In this document: positions 55,590 to 64,000 of the stretch, in pieces | Position numbering within the stretch: the stretch's first letter is position 1 | Layout of the letters: every line of letters starts with the position of its first letter | NCBI RefSeq assembly: GCF_000011345.1 | Contig: NC_004113.1 | Span: 1,674,001 to 1,738,000 of the forward strand | Direction: 5' to 3' | DNA from: Thermosynechococcus vestitus BP-1 | GTDB taxonomy: Bacteria; Cyanobacteriota; Cyanobacteriia; Thermosynechococcales; Thermosynechococcaceae | DNA: 64,000 nt | The notes under the pieces: model-generated | Databases searched by the model: none | Told to the model about the DNA's origin: nothing | What the model saw: the letters and a program-made list of their open reading frames with translations, nothing else | Translations under genes and position numbers: made by a program

Positions 55590-57214
55590 AGCTGTTTCAG
55601 ATTCTCCTGGAAGCCGCCTGGCCGACGATTGTTGCAGCAGCGATCGCCGGGCTGCTCAACGGTGGCAGCACAGCTGCGCTCATTGCCCTCATTAATGCCA
55701 CCCTGCAGAAAACCCCTGCCCTCCAACGCCTCTTGCCTTGGGGGTTTATTCTCCTTGGTACACTCCTGCTGTTGACCCACTTTAGCTCCCAAGTGCTGCT
55801 GGTGCGGGCTGCCCAACAGGCGGTTTATGAAATGCGCCTCCTCCTCAGTCGCCAGATTCTCGCTTCACCCCTACGCCAGTTAGAAACCATTGGTCATCCC
55901 CAGCTGCTGGCAACGCTGACAGAGGATGTGGATGCCGTCTCCCGTTCCTTTTCCGTGTTGCCCAATCTTTTTAATGCCATTGCCATTGTGATTGGCTGTC
56001 TTATTTACATGGGTTGGTTGTCGCCGCCCCTCTTTTTTGCCCTTGTCGCCTTAATTGTCATTGGTACTGGCAGCTACTTATTTCTAGCGGGCAGAGCAAA
56101 AAAATTCCTAGAGCAGGCGCGGCAGCAACAGGATCACCTTTTTCACCACTTTCGGACACTCACCGAGGGCAACAAAGAACTCAAGCTCAATCGGCAACGG
56201 CGGCTCGCCTTCTTCTATGGGGAATTGACACCCACAGCTCAAAAAACACGGCAGCAAAATGAACTAGGGTACATGGTCTTTGCCATTGCTGCCAGTTGGG
56301 GGCAGTTGCTATTGTTTGTGACGATTGGCTTTTTTCTCTTTACACTGCCCCATTTGCTGGGAGCCACACCCACGGTTCTCTCAGGCTATGTCCTCACAAT
56401 TATTTACCTCATGCTGCCAATGCAACAGGTGATTGATGCCATTCCCGTGTTTAGCCGTGCCAGCGTTGCCCTCAAGAAAGTGGAATCCCTGCAACTCAGC
56501 CTTGGGGATCCGCGCCAAGATATCAATAATAGGGGTGAGCTTCCTCCCTTGGGTTGGAAAACCCTCTCTCTACGGCAGATTTGCCATCAGTACCGCGGTA
56601 GCCATGAGGATGAACCCGCCACCTTTACCCTAGGCCCCTTAAGTTTGACCATTGAGGCCGGAGAACTGGTCTTTATTGTCGGTGGTAATGGCAGCGGCAA
56701 ATCGACCCTCGCCAAAATTATTACAGGACTCTACATTCCCGATCAGGGGGAAATTTGGGTGGATGATCACTGTTTGCAGCTTCAGGACTACGAATGGTAT
56801 CGGCAACACTTTGTCGCTGTCTTTAGTGACTTTTACCTCTTTGACTCCCTGTTGGGAATTGAATCTCCAGAGCGCCTAGCCCTCATCCCACATTACCTTG
56901 AAAAACTGCGCCTCAGTCACAAAGTTCGCCTAGAAGGTAATCGCTTTTCAACAACTTCCCTCTCTCAAGGGGAGCGCAAGCGTTTGGCGTTGTTGCTGGC
57001 CTATCTCGACGATCGCCCTGCCTACCTTTTTGATGAATGGGCAGCGGATCAAGATCCCATGTTTCGCGATATTTTCTACCGCCAACTCCTACCAGAACTC
57101 AAAGCCCAAGGCAAAACGGTGTTTGTTATTAGCCATGACGATCGCTATTTTGATGTTGCCGATCGCCTCATTAAACTGGACTATGGCCAACTGGTGCTGG
57201 CCTCTCACCCCTAG
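55586..57214 (+). CDS. Cyclic peptide-type ABC exporter (fused membrane and ATPase domains)
   Basis: 542 residues: six membrane helices (about 1-290) and a C-terminal ATP-binding domain. Walker A is GGNGSGKST near 366, the signature is [11 protein letters not shown] and Walker B is [12 protein letters not shown]. The DEWAADQDP version, with Trp after the catalytic Glu, is characteristic of the SyrD/YojI/PvdE-like cyclic peptide export group. It probably works as a homodimer. The GTG start overlaps the upstream small-protein stop by four bases. No peptide synthetase or precursor gene is nearby, so the substrate is unknown. Its TAG shares CTAG with the ntcA stop. Confidence 0.88.
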   Translation: MKLFQILLEAAWPTIVAAAIAGLLNGGSTAALIALINATLQKTPALQRLLPWGFILLGTLLLLTHFSSQVLLVRAAQQAVYEMRLLLSRQILASPLRQLETIGHPQLLATLTEDVDAVSRSFSVLPNLFNAIAIVIGCLIYMGWLSPPLFFALVALIVIGTGSYLFLAGRAKKFLEQARQQQDHLFHHFRTLTEGNKELKLNRQRRLAFFYGELTPTAQKTRQQNELGYMVFAIAASWGQLLLFVTIGFFLFTLPHLLGATPTVLSGYVLTIIYLMLPMQQVIDAIPVFSRASVALKKVESLQLSLGDPRQDINNRGELPPLGWKTLSLRQICHQYRGSHEDEPATFTLGPLSLTIEAGELVFIVGGNGSGKSTLAKIITGLYIPDQGEIWVDDHCLQLQDYEWYRQHFVAVFSDFYLFDSLLGIESPERLALIPHYLEKLRLSHKVRLEGNRFSTTSLSQGERKRLALLLAYLDDRPAYLFDEWAADQDPMFRDIFYRQLLPELKAQGKTVFVISHDDRYFDVADRLIKLDYGQLVLASHP

Positions 57215-57876
57215 GTAAACTGCTGGCTCAACATCAGCGGATTATGCACCGTGATTTTCTTCTTGTGAATTGAGATCATTTTTTGATCGCGGAGTTCCCC
57301 CAATAGGCGAGTCACAGTTACCCGTGTCGAACCAATGGCCTCAGCGATCGCCTGATGGGAAAGCTTCAAATCGACAGTTACTCCCGCACTCGTGGGAATG
57401 CCAAAGTCACGGCAGAGAATCAGCAGAAAGCTCACCAAGCGGGATCCCATATCGCGGTGGGCAAGGGTTTCAATCATCATCTCCGTTTGTAGGATCCGCG
57501 ATGAGAGACCTTGAATCATAAACATTGGCAAATCGGGATCCTCGTGCATTGCCTTTTCCACCTGCTCGATGGGAACGGCCAATAGCTCCACATTCGTAAA
57601 TGCCACCGCATGGTAAAAGCGATCGGAGCGGGTGCCCGTAATGAGCGACAATACTCCAAATACCGTATTTTCCCGCAGCAGCGCCACCGTAATTTCCTCC
57701 CCTGCTTCATACACCCGTGAGAGCTTCACAGCCCCCTTGAGGAGAAAGTAGACCTTTTCCGCTGGGTCGCCCGGAAAGAAAATGGTTTTCCCGCGTTCGT
57801 AGGTTTCAGTTGTGGAGGGAAACAGGCCACTGGCCATGTGGCGAAAGACTGGTGCTAAGGGTCCGTCTTTGTTCAT
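57211..57876 (-). CDS. ntcA: Global nitrogen regulator NtcA (CRP family)
   Basis: About 221 residues, starting at [11 protein letters not shown], which aligns with other NtcA proteins; the frame extends upstream to 57942. The cAMP-receptor-like sensory domain ([23 protein letters not shown], which binds 2-oxoglutarate in this family) and the C-terminal helix-turn-helix ([22 protein letters not shown]) are highly conserved. NtcA activates ammonium-repressed genes by binding GTAN8TAC sites. I do not see a clean site in the 170-base upstream region. Confidence 0.97.
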   Translation of the reverse strand: MNKDGPLAPVFRHMASGLFPSTTETYERGKTIFFPGDPAEKVYFLLKGAVKLSRVYEAGEEITVALLRENTVFGVLSLITGTRSDRFYHAVAFTNVELLAVPIEQVEKAMHEDPDLPMFMIQGLSSRILQTEMMIETLAHRDMGSRLVSFLLILCRDFGIPTSAGVTVDLKLSHQAIAEAIGSTRVTVTRLLGELRDQKMISIHKKKITVHNPLMLSQQFT

Positions 57877-58050
57877 GAGTCGTCTATCAATCCAAGGTGA
57901 TTCAATGGATAGTGTAGCGATCGCATAGGGTCCTGTCGGCACTAATATTCCCCCAACAATGCAACTCTCTCAACAGCAGCCAATCTCGCTCTGGGTTTAG
58001 AGTTCAGCATTGACAGATCAGTAAAACCAATTCAGGGGTATTTTTTTGTA

Positions 58051-58749
58051 TCATGCCACACTTTTTTTCGAGAGAATTAAGGGGGGACGCAAAAGTAAGT
58101 AACCCAATGCTCCTACAAAGGGGACAAGACTCCACCATCGCCACGGTGACTTTTCTAGCCCTCGCCGTTGCCAGTCATCCACAAGCAGCACGGGCAAGAG
58201 TAACGACAGTAGGCAAAAGTCAAGGGTCATCACATGAATAAAGCGGCTGCTGTGCCACTGCTGCCAAAAGTCTTGCCAGTCGCCGGCAAACAAGCCATAG
58301 CTCAGCAAGACGATCGCCAATAGAAAAATCCCAATTCCAGTGATCCGCGATTCCCAAAGACGTACCCCCCTATTGAGTTCTGCTGTGAAGAGGGGTGCAG
58401 GCTGTCGCAGGATCAAATAGGGCAACAGGGCAAAGGCACCCACGACAAAACTAAAAGCAGCAAATGGCCACGCCGGAAATCGCTGTCCTTGGCCATCCAC
58501 CACCAGTAATGCGGTATAAATCAGTGGCCACACACCCATCAAATTAAAGAGACTAACAATTAGGGGGTTAATGCCCTGCCAGTTGCCAGTAGCTAGCCGT
58601 TGAATGAGTGTCAGCGTTTGCGGTTGATCGGGGGGCGCAAAACCAAAACTATAGACAATCAACCCTACCCAGAGAACGGCCAAGAAAAGCCGCAGGACTG
58701 GGTATGCGTTGGCAAGGGGGCTGCGAATGGCTGTTTCTTCGACGGTCAT
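58051..58749 (-). CDS. Conserved cyanobacterial multi-pass membrane protein
   Basis: 232 residues with about six hydrophobic segments. I do not recognise a functional family with certainty; the last third (FIHVMTLDFCLLSLLLPVLLVDDWQRR) resembles DUF2834-type proteins found in cyanobacteria and plastids. The N-terminus is soluble and short. The start overlaps the stop of the upstream 226-residue gene by four bases (ATGA), so the two form an operon and may act together. Confidence 0.8.
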   Translation of the reverse strand: MTVEETAIRSPLANAYPVLRLFLAVLWVGLIVYSFGFAPPDQPQTLTLIQRLATGNWQGINPLIVSLFNLMGVWPLIYTALLVVDGQGQRFPAWPFAAFSFVVGAFALLPYLILRQPAPLFTAELNRGVRLWESRITGIGIFLLAIVLLSYGLFAGDWQDFWQQWHSSRFIHVMTLDFCLLSLLLPVLLVDDWQRRGLEKSPWRWWSLVPFVGALGYLLLRPPLILSKKSVA

Positions 58750-59426
58750 GGAGCGCTAGCAGCTAAGCTAATTTCGGCAATTCCTGCTTTTTGCAGTTGC
58801 TTGGTAAATTGGGGAAGGACTCGCTGACACTGCCGAACAAAAGCAGCCAACCAATTGTCTAAATGCTCAATTTGTTCCCTACTGGGGTAAATATCCCGGC
58901 TGGATTGGTACGACCGATAAACGACCCGACCCTCATTGGTCACTGTAAAGTCAGCAAACCAACTGCTGTAGGGACGAGTGCCTCGCCAATAGTTAGCCAC
59001 AATCATCTTGCCAAGGTATTTCTGGGCAATATCGCCAATTTTGTTAAAGTGTTCGAGAACTTCCGCTAGGGTGAGGACTTTAGCTGCTGGCTCTTCCACG
59101 CTGTCAAGCTGAGGTAGGGTGATGTCGCTGAGGTCTTCTTGAGGTTGTCCCCCCAGACCCATCAAAGCAAAGAGCTTCTGCTCCAGATTGGCGAGGTAGC
59201 TATTGTAGGTTTGGCCACTGCGGCTGAGGGTTTGGTGCATCCGCACAATCAGATCAATTTCCGCCGACCTAGTTGCAGCTAAGGATTCTAAGCGCGACAA
59301 CTGCTCGGCAAAGGCTTCGCTGTCGCTCCCACTCACGTTTAGGCCAAGGGATTCAGCGCGTTCTGCAAGCAGACGGCGAATGTAGTAGCGGGTCATGGGT
59401 GTGAGCAGCATACTCCTAAACCTCAA
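58746..59426 (-). CDS. Conserved hypothetical soluble protein
   Basis: 226 residues, no signal peptide or membrane helix. The N-terminal half is helical (LLAERAESLGLNVSGSD, RLESLAATRSAEIDLIVRMHQTL) and the C-terminal half contains NYWRGTRPYSSWFADFTVTNEGRVVY and a Tyr/Arg-rich RSYQSSRDIYPSREQ segment. I cannot assign a family. It is coupled to the membrane protein downstream by a four-base overlap. An internal ATG (MTRYYIRRLLAE, residue 11) is an alternative start. Confidence 0.75.
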   Translation of the reverse strand: MRFRSMLLTPMTRYYIRRLLAERAESLGLNVSGSDSEAFAEQLSRLESLAATRSAEIDLIVRMHQTLSRSGQTYNSYLANLEQKLFALMGLGGQPQEDLSDITLPQLDSVEEPAAKVLTLAEVLEHFNKIGDIAQKYLGKMIVANYWRGTRPYSSWFADFTVTNEGRVVYRSYQSSRDIYPSREQIEHLDNWLAAFVRQCQRVLPQFTKQLQKAGIAEISLAASAP

Positions 59427-59500
59427 ATGCAGTAAAAAAACACGGACAGTGTAAACTTTTGTAAATTAAACTAGCGTGTTGCTTCCTAGGTGTTGTAAAA

Positions 59501-59570
59501 TAAGAGGGGCTTATTCGAATAAGTTACCGAAGTAGTAAGAATTTACTCCAGACAAGCCTCTATTGATTTC
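59501..59570. repeat. Palindrome and nested inverted repeat upstream of desC
   Basis: CTTATTCGAATAAG (59510-59523) is a perfect 14-bp palindrome. It sits inside a wider pairing between AGAGGGGCTT on the left and AAGCCTCT about 40 bases to the right. This could be an operator or part of a structured transcript. The whole gap 59427-59933 contains no open frame I can support; apart from this element it is AT-rich and otherwise featureless. Confidence 0.45.
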
Positions 59571-59933
59571 TTCCACCTATGCATCAGTGTAGACCACGGG
59601 AGCTATTTCCTTCTCAGTGATTTCACGGAAATTTATAGCATATTGACAAATTTTAATACAACCAAAATCAGCTAGGACTAGTGGGTCTTGAGGCCAGTGG
59701 CCTCCTAGGGAGCTGCACCTCCAATTGTTCAGCCGATTTTTCACTTGACGTGCTCTGCAATCTCCGTCATGATGGAAAGAGTGGCTGGCTGTTTTGCTTG
59801 TTCAATATAGGCTATTCACGAAATCCTTTTCTTGAGGTCTAATTAAGAAAGCGTTTACAGCTGCTTCTGCCCTAGTAGAGTAGCCTGCAGGGCTTCCCCT
59901 TATCTAGGGCTTGTCAATGTGTTCGAGAGTTTT

Positions 59934-60767
59934 ATGACATCTGTTTCTTCATTGCCTTCGCGCCCCCTGCGTCCCAACTGGGGGGTGATTTTTTTTATGG
60001 CCATTGTCCATTTGGGAGCGTTGCTGGTGTTTGTGCCTGGAACGTTTTCATGGTCGGCAGTGCTCCTCTGTTTTGTCCTCTACTGGGTCTCTGGCGGTTT
60101 GGGGATTACCCTGGGATGGCATCGTCTTGTCACTCATCGTAGTTTCCAATGTCCGAAATGGCTGGAATACTTTTTTGTCTTTTGCGGTACCTTGGCCTGT
60201 GAGGGTGGCATCATTGAATGGGTGGGTCTCCACCGCAATCACCACCTCCACTCCGATCAAGAGCTGGATCAGCACAATTCCCAAAAGGGGTTTTGGTGGT
60301 CGCACATGGGTTGGATGCTCCAAGAAGTGCCTGCTAAGGCAGAGGTGGAACGCCTGACCAAGGACATTAACACTGACCCTGTTTATCGCTTTTTGAATCA
60401 GCAGTTTCTGCCCATTCAAGGGGTTCTAGGGGTCTTGCTGTATTTGTGGGGTGGATTGCCCTTTGTGGTCTGGGGCATCTTTGTCCGTCTTGTGCTGGTG
60501 TATCACCTGACTTGGTTTGTGAATAGTGCGACCCACAAGTTTGGCTACCGCACCTTTGAATCGGGCGATCGCTCCACAAATTGTTGGTGGGTTGCCCTGC
60601 TTACGTTTGGCGAAGGCTGGCACAACAATCACCACACCTATCCCCATTCGGCACGCCACGGTCTCCAATGGTGGGAATTTGATATTACGTGGATCACAAT
60701 TCGAGCACTGCAAGGGATTGGTCTGGCCCAAAAGGTGCGGCTCGTGGAAGCGCCCCCGAAGCAGTAA
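59934..60767 (+). CDS. desC: Acyl-lipid delta-9 desaturase
   Basis: About 277 residues. Introduces the first double bond at delta-9 of membrane lipid-bound fatty acids, using ferredoxin. The three iron-binding His boxes are present: HRLVTH at 63-68, HRNHH near 100 and HNNHH near 235. Four membrane helices surround them. The ATG at 59934 is preferred because GAGAG lies four bases before it; a GTG at 59919 would add five residues and has no ribosome-binding site. This is the only desaturase gene seen here. Convergent with the next gene, with a 6-base gap. Confidence 0.95.
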   Translation: MTSVSSLPSRPLRPNWGVIFFMAIVHLGALLVFVPGTFSWSAVLLCFVLYWVSGGLGITLGWHRLVTHRSFQCPKWLEYFFVFCGTLACEGGIIEWVGLHRNHHLHSDQELDQHNSQKGFWWSHMGWMLQEVPAKAEVERLTKDINTDPVYRFLNQQFLPIQGVLGVLLYLWGGLPFVVWGIFVRLVLVYHLTWFVNSATHKFGYRTFESGDRSTNCWWVALLTFGEGWHNNHHTYPHSARHGLQWWEFDITWITIRALQGIGLAQKVRLVEAPPKQ

Positions 60768-60773
60768 ACACTC

Positions 60774-62579
60774 TTAAAAGGGCTTCTGGGGTTCTACCTC
60801 TTGCCAAATACGGATTAATTCCCTTGCCTCCGGGTAGAGGGGGTGGGTGGGGGGGATGAGTTCGGCGGTGGCGATCGCCTGCTGGTTGTCCCGCCCCACC
60901 CAATAGCGTGCCTGCTCTAGGATGTTGTTGCCCCACTCCATGATCAACTGGTTGGCGGTGGCATAGACACTGGAGTTGGGGGAAATGGTTTGAGCAATGG
61001 CAATGGCAGCGGCAAAGTCGCGATCGCGACCCCCTTGGGCACGGCGCTGGGCTTCATTCAGGCGAGCCATCTCCGGATCAAGCTGCCAGCTCACTGCTTC
61101 AGTTGCAACGGGGAAAAAGAGTTCTTTGAGGCGATTCTGAGCCGTTTCATAGAGGGCACGCTGGGGACGAATTTGCTCCAGCAGTTGGCGAGCTTGCAAC
61201 AGGGCTTCAGGGGTACCTTGGCGGGCAAGGATATTGGCTCGGTCAATCAGGGGTTGATCCTCAGCAATCTCGATTTGACGTTGCCACAGCCGTCGCTGAT
61301 CGCGGATTTGGCTTTGGCGATAGGGACTCGCATCCGCCAGAGGAATGTTGAGTTTGTTAATCGCAAGGTAAAGGCGGTCCAGCGTGCCACCACGGGCAAT
61401 GGTTTGGGCTTCTGCTAAGGTTTGTAACACCGTTAGATCGGTTTGCCAGCGTCGAATGGCCTGTTGAGCTTCAAAGTAGAGGGGGCGTTCTGGGGTAATG
61501 GTCCGTGCTTGGGCGATCGCTCGATCAATATCTTCCCCCATGCCTGTTTGAGCAAACTCTTCTGCTGCTGCCAACTTCCCCACATCCTCGGCAGCGCGGG
61601 CATCCCTGACGTCTTGGGGAATCAAACCGGCAATTCGCCGCGCTTCTTGGGGCTCATAGCGATTTAAGGCAGCGATCGCCAATTCTAAGAGTCGCTCACC
61701 CAATTCATTAAGCAATCGCCGCGCACCGGGGTAAATATCACTGGTAGTGGGAATTCGCCGCACAATTGCAATAGCAGCGGCCAAGTTATCGGCTCCCCCC
61801 TGCGCCATGAGGGCACGGGCTTCATCTAACTGCCGATCTTCCCGTTGGGCACGGATAATCCGCTCATTAAAGGCACCAAACTGCTCCTGCGCCCAGTAAC
61901 GACACTCAACAAATTGCAACTGGAGCGAGATTTGAAAGGCTTCCCGCCATTGCAGGTTTTTCAACGCCGCTTCAGCACGGCGGTAGATTGCTTCTCCCTT
62001 TTGCCAAATTTCCTGCCAGCGCTGAATGCGTTCTTCCACCTTGGCGTAGGCTGTGACATCCCGGGGAATCCGCCGCGCAAAGGCGATCGCCCGACTTAAT
62101 TGCCCCCCATGAAAGGCTCCCTCTGCCAAGGCCAACACCTGATCGGACCACGCCTCTAAGCGGCGATTCATCTCAGGGGCAAGGGGATGATCACGGGGCA
62201 AATCGTCAATCAGATCAATGGCATGGAGCAAATCCTCAAGGGTGTGTCGCTCTGCCGCCTGTTGGGCGCAGTAGAGGCGAAAGGAGGCCGAGGCCAGAGG
62301 CCAAAGGACAAAATCACAATTGCCGGGGGTGGTGGGTTGCCGTAGCAGCAGCCCCAGGGATAGCCCCGAAATACCCACGGAGGTTAGCAGGGAGAGGCCA
62401 GCCGCCACTGGCCAGTGTTGCAACCAAGGTAAGCAAGTACGCCCCTGTTTTTTAACAAGGGGGGCTAGGCGATTGAGTTGGAGCGATCGCCCGCCAAGGC
62501 GCTTGAAGATCGCAATCACTGCGGTTGGTTTCGTTTGATCCTGCACTGTCTCCCACTCCCCAACACTCCCGATTGGCAT
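60774..62579 (-). CDS. Membrane-anchored helical-repeat protein, function unknown
   Basis: About 601 residues. One membrane helix lies near 55-80 (VAAGLSLLTSVGISGLSLGLLL), so the large C-terminal part is probably outside the cytoplasm. That part contains at least six degenerate repeats of the form AIAxAxxIxPxxxxYxxAxxxIxxW, for example AIAFARRIPRDVTAYAKVEE, AIAQARTITPERPLYFEAQQ and AIATAELIPPTHPLYPEARE. They are about 50-90 residues apart and look like an alpha-alpha solenoid related to but distinct from TPR. I do not know a named family. ATG 62579 is chosen over GTG 62597. The 180 bases upstream show nothing notable. Confidence 0.8.
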   Translation of the reverse strand: MPIGSVGEWETVQDQTKPTAVIAIFKRLGGRSLQLNRLAPLVKKQGRTCLPWLQHWPVAAGLSLLTSVGISGLSLGLLLRQPTTPGNCDFVLWPLASASFRLYCAQQAAERHTLEDLLHAIDLIDDLPRDHPLAPEMNRRLEAWSDQVLALAEGAFHGGQLSRAIAFARRIPRDVTAYAKVEERIQRWQEIWQKGEAIYRRAEAALKNLQWREAFQISLQLQFVECRYWAQEQFGAFNERIIRAQREDRQLDEARALMAQGGADNLAAAIAIVRRIPTTSDIYPGARRLLNELGERLLELAIAALNRYEPQEARRIAGLIPQDVRDARAAEDVGKLAAAEEFAQTGMGEDIDRAIAQARTITPERPLYFEAQQAIRRWQTDLTVLQTLAEAQTIARGGTLDRLYLAINKLNIPLADASPYRQSQIRDQRRLWQRQIEIAEDQPLIDRANILARQGTPEALLQARQLLEQIRPQRALYETAQNRLKELFFPVATEAVSWQLDPEMARLNEAQRRAQGGRDRDFAAAIAIAQTISPNSSVYATANQLIMEWGNNILEQARYWVGRDNQQAIATAELIPPTHPLYPEARELIRIWQEVEPQKPF

Positions 62580-62782
62580 CCCTAAGGGTGAGCACAATGC
62601 CCAGTGACAGCCCTTTTCTAAAATGGGGATGATGGAACTGTAATGTGGTCTGACACGAGTCTTCGCAGTGTTGAATGGATTCCATCCTTGGGAAAAAGGC
62701 TGTATCTAGGGCATGGCCGAACCTCTCAAAATTATCCTAATCAATTTAGAGCGAGAGCTAAACCAAAGACAAACTCAACAAA

Positions 62783-63331
62783 CTAACTGTTCGTCGTTTC
62801 ACTAGAGGTCGTTGCTTCGCTAGGGGCGGGTGCTTGGGATGCTGTATTGCCTCGGTTGAGGGCTTCCTGCAACTTTGCTTCATCCTCCTTTGACAGGGAG
62901 GTGCGCAGGACTTTACCGCCAAAGGGAGCAATTTCCTCGAGTACTTTGTCAGGTGTGGCTTGACGCACCAATGTAAAGATAGCCGAGCTACCAGGGGCAA
63001 TGGTTTGTCCCAACTCCTTAATGAAGTTATCATCAATGCCAATATCGGTAAACTTGCCGGAAATCGCTCCCGCCACAAGACCCGCCGCCCAGCCCAAGAG
63101 AGGATTGAAGAACAATAGACCAATTAATAGCCCCCAAAAGCTACCACCCAGGGCACCCTGGAGGGTTAAATCCTGAGTCTGGTTGATTTTAACCTTGCCC
63201 TCTTTAGTGCGCACGACAACAGCAGCATCCTCAAGGTCAATGAGATGCTCACGTTGGAGTTTTAGTAACTGGATTAATACTTCGTTCGCCTTGTACTCAT
63301 CATCAAATGCAATGACCACTAAGGTACTCAT
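62783..63331 (-). CDS. DUF1269 glycine-zipper protein
   Basis: 182 residues. The N-terminal half is a ferredoxin-like alpha/beta segment (LVVIAFDDEYKANEVLIQLLKLQRE), then a Gly-rich hydrophobic stretch (LGGSFWGLLIGLLFFNPLLGWAAGLVAGAISG, reported here in parts) typical of DUF1269 (TMEM-like glycine zippers). The family is linked to membrane stress but has no known activity. The C-terminal tail is Ala/Ser/Thr-rich. Divergent from the ferredoxin gene, with about 140 bases between starts. Confidence 0.9.
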   Translation of the reverse strand: MSTLVVIAFDDEYKANEVLIQLLKLQREHLIDLEDAAVVVRTKEGKVKINQTQDLTLQGALGGSFWGLLIGLLFFNPLLGWAAGLVAGAISGKFTDIGIDDNFIKELGQTIAPGSSAIFTLVRQATPDKVLEEIAPFGGKVLRTSLSKEDEAKLQEALNRGNTASQAPAPSEATTSSETTNS

Positions 63332-63472
63332 AACTTTAGCTCTCCCTAAGAAATGGGGCTCATAGAACCGCTCCTACCATAGCATTGTCATTAGCAGGTT
63401 GGGATTACGGTATTGTAGCTAAGGGACAAAGCTAGGTCTTTGACAGCCCCTTTCACGCGAAGAGAGCGAGTC

Positions 63473-63865
63473 ATGAGCACGCCACAAACCTATACTGTGA
63501 CCATTCATGTGCGTCCCCTGAAGTCAGAGGATCCACCCCCACGGACGTACACAATTACTGTTCCGAGCGATCGCTATATCCTGCAACATGCTGAAAGCCA
63601 AGGCCTTGAGTTGCCCTTTTCCTGTCGCAACGGTGCCTGTACCACCTGCGCTGTGCGCATTCTCTCTGGCCATGTCTATCAACCCGAAGCCATGGGACTC
63701 TCACCAGCCCTGCAAGCCCAAGGCTATGCTCTTTTGTGTGTGAGCTATGCCCGCTCTGACCTGGAGGTGGAAACCCAAGATGAGGATGAGGTCTATGAGC
63801 TGCAATTTGGCCGCTACTTTGGCAAAGGGCGAGTACAGTTGGGGCTGCCCCTCGATGAGGATTAA
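63473..63865 (+). CDS. Plant-type 2Fe-2S ferredoxin with C-terminal extension (FdC2-like)
   Basis: 130 residues. The cluster ligands are Cys51, Cys56, Cys59 and Cys89 (FSCRNGACTTC and LLCVSY), the plant-type spacing. Compared with the major photosynthetic ferredoxin (about 97 residues) it has an N-terminal extension and a C-terminal tail of about 25 residues (DEVYELQFGRYFGKG) seen in the FdC2 group. FdC2-type proteins are thought to have altered redox potential and specialised partners. ATG 63473 is chosen; the frame opens at 63440 without family similarity. Six bases separate its stop from the next gene. Confidence 0.9.
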   Translation: MSTPQTYTVTIHVRPLKSEDPPPRTYTITVPSDRYILQHAESQGLELPFSCRNGACTTCAVRILSGHVYQPEAMGLSPALQAQGYALLCVSYARSDLEVETQDEDEVYELQFGRYFGKGRVQLGLPLDED

Positions 63866-63871
63866 GCACCT

Positions 63872-64000
63872 ATGTTAGCCGTGAGTTGCCCGCTGCCGGA
63901 GAGTGAGCGACAGCGTTACTTAGAAATTGCTACGGAGGCGGCCCTAGCAGGGGGCGCTGTCCTTCAGCACTACTGGGGCAAATTAAGTGAAATTGAGGAA
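63872..64000 (+). CDS. Inositol monophosphatase family protein, N-terminal part only
   Basis: Runs off the right edge after 43 codons. The visible part (ESERQRYLEIATEAALAGGAVLQ and HYWGKLSEIEE) is the first helix and strand of an inositol-monophosphatase-type phosphatase, the segment missing from the truncated copy at 36540. Start ATG 63872 is six bases after the ferredoxin stop, suggesting co-transcription. Confidence 0.8.
   Translation, partial: MLAVSCPLPESERQRYLEIATEAALAGGAVLQHYWGKLSEIEE

Noticed and set aside
58038-58051. GTA-N8-TAT upstream of ntcA, close to an NtcA box
   Set aside because: The last base does not fit GTAN8TAC, it sits about 160 bases from the start, and its core is a plain T-run.

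Overview
The window is a cyanobacterial chromosome segment, most likely from a thermophilic Thermosynechococcus. The evidence is a psbD-psbC operon, ntcA, FdC2-like ferredoxin and DesC genes, very frequent HIP1 octamers (GCGATCGC), and ORF-less group II intron copies of the type known to have proliferated in Thermosynechococcus. Genes are packed tightly on both strands and there is no rRNA, tRNA, CRISPR array or prophage.

Layout. 1-8.8 kb: sppA (cut by the left edge), trmD, a five-PAS/GAF/GGDEF/EAL c-di-GMP protein and a SNF2 helicase. 8.8-12.6 kb: a YaaW-like protein, an 846-nt ORF-less group II intron, ccsA (cytochrome c maturation) and tilS. 12.5-19.3 kb (minus strand): a GyrA/ParC-type topoisomerase subunit and an RND efflux pump with its lipoprotein adaptor. 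19.5-25.2 kb: infC, an M50-like membrane protein, an MnmC-type methyltransferase, an FHA protein, a CobW GTPase and glycolate dehydrogenase GlcD. 25.2-27.6 kb: a sulfur/persulfide operon (ETHE1-like dioxygenase, rhodanese, TauE) behind a near-consensus promoter. 27.6-31 kb: rbfA, then psbD-psbC with a long structured leader and a clear terminator. 31-41 kb: an LpxB-related glycosyltransferase, SelO, an M48 protease, an IS481 element that truncates an inositol-monophosphatase-family gene, a protease-TPR protein, a Trp/Gln-rich protein and a glyoxalase II.

41-43.5 kb is the most distinctive accessory island. A small PD-(D/E)XK nuclease gene and a D12-class adenine methyltransferase gene form a two-gene operon, probably a restriction-modification system. 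It lies between two deletion derivatives of the same group II intron (160 and 409 nt), which form direct repeats. Beside it is what looks like a decayed Uma2-type nuclease gene. The three introns in the window form a reduction series (846, 409, 160 nt) in which the 5' end and domains V/VI are kept and the middle is lost.

43.5-64 kb: nth, rseP, accD, a PP2C phosphatase with a kinase-like N-terminus, a very large two-partner-secretion exoprotein ending in a CHAT protease domain, hemC, a PDZ-radical SAM protein, a small one-helix membrane protein coupled to a cyclic-peptide-type ABC exporter, ntcA, two conserved hypotheticals, desC, a helical-repeat membrane protein, a DUF1269 protein, an FdC2-like ferredoxin and the start of an intact inositol-monophosphatase-family gene.

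Convergent neighbours very often share stop codons or overlap; only psbC is followed by an obvious factor-independent terminator.
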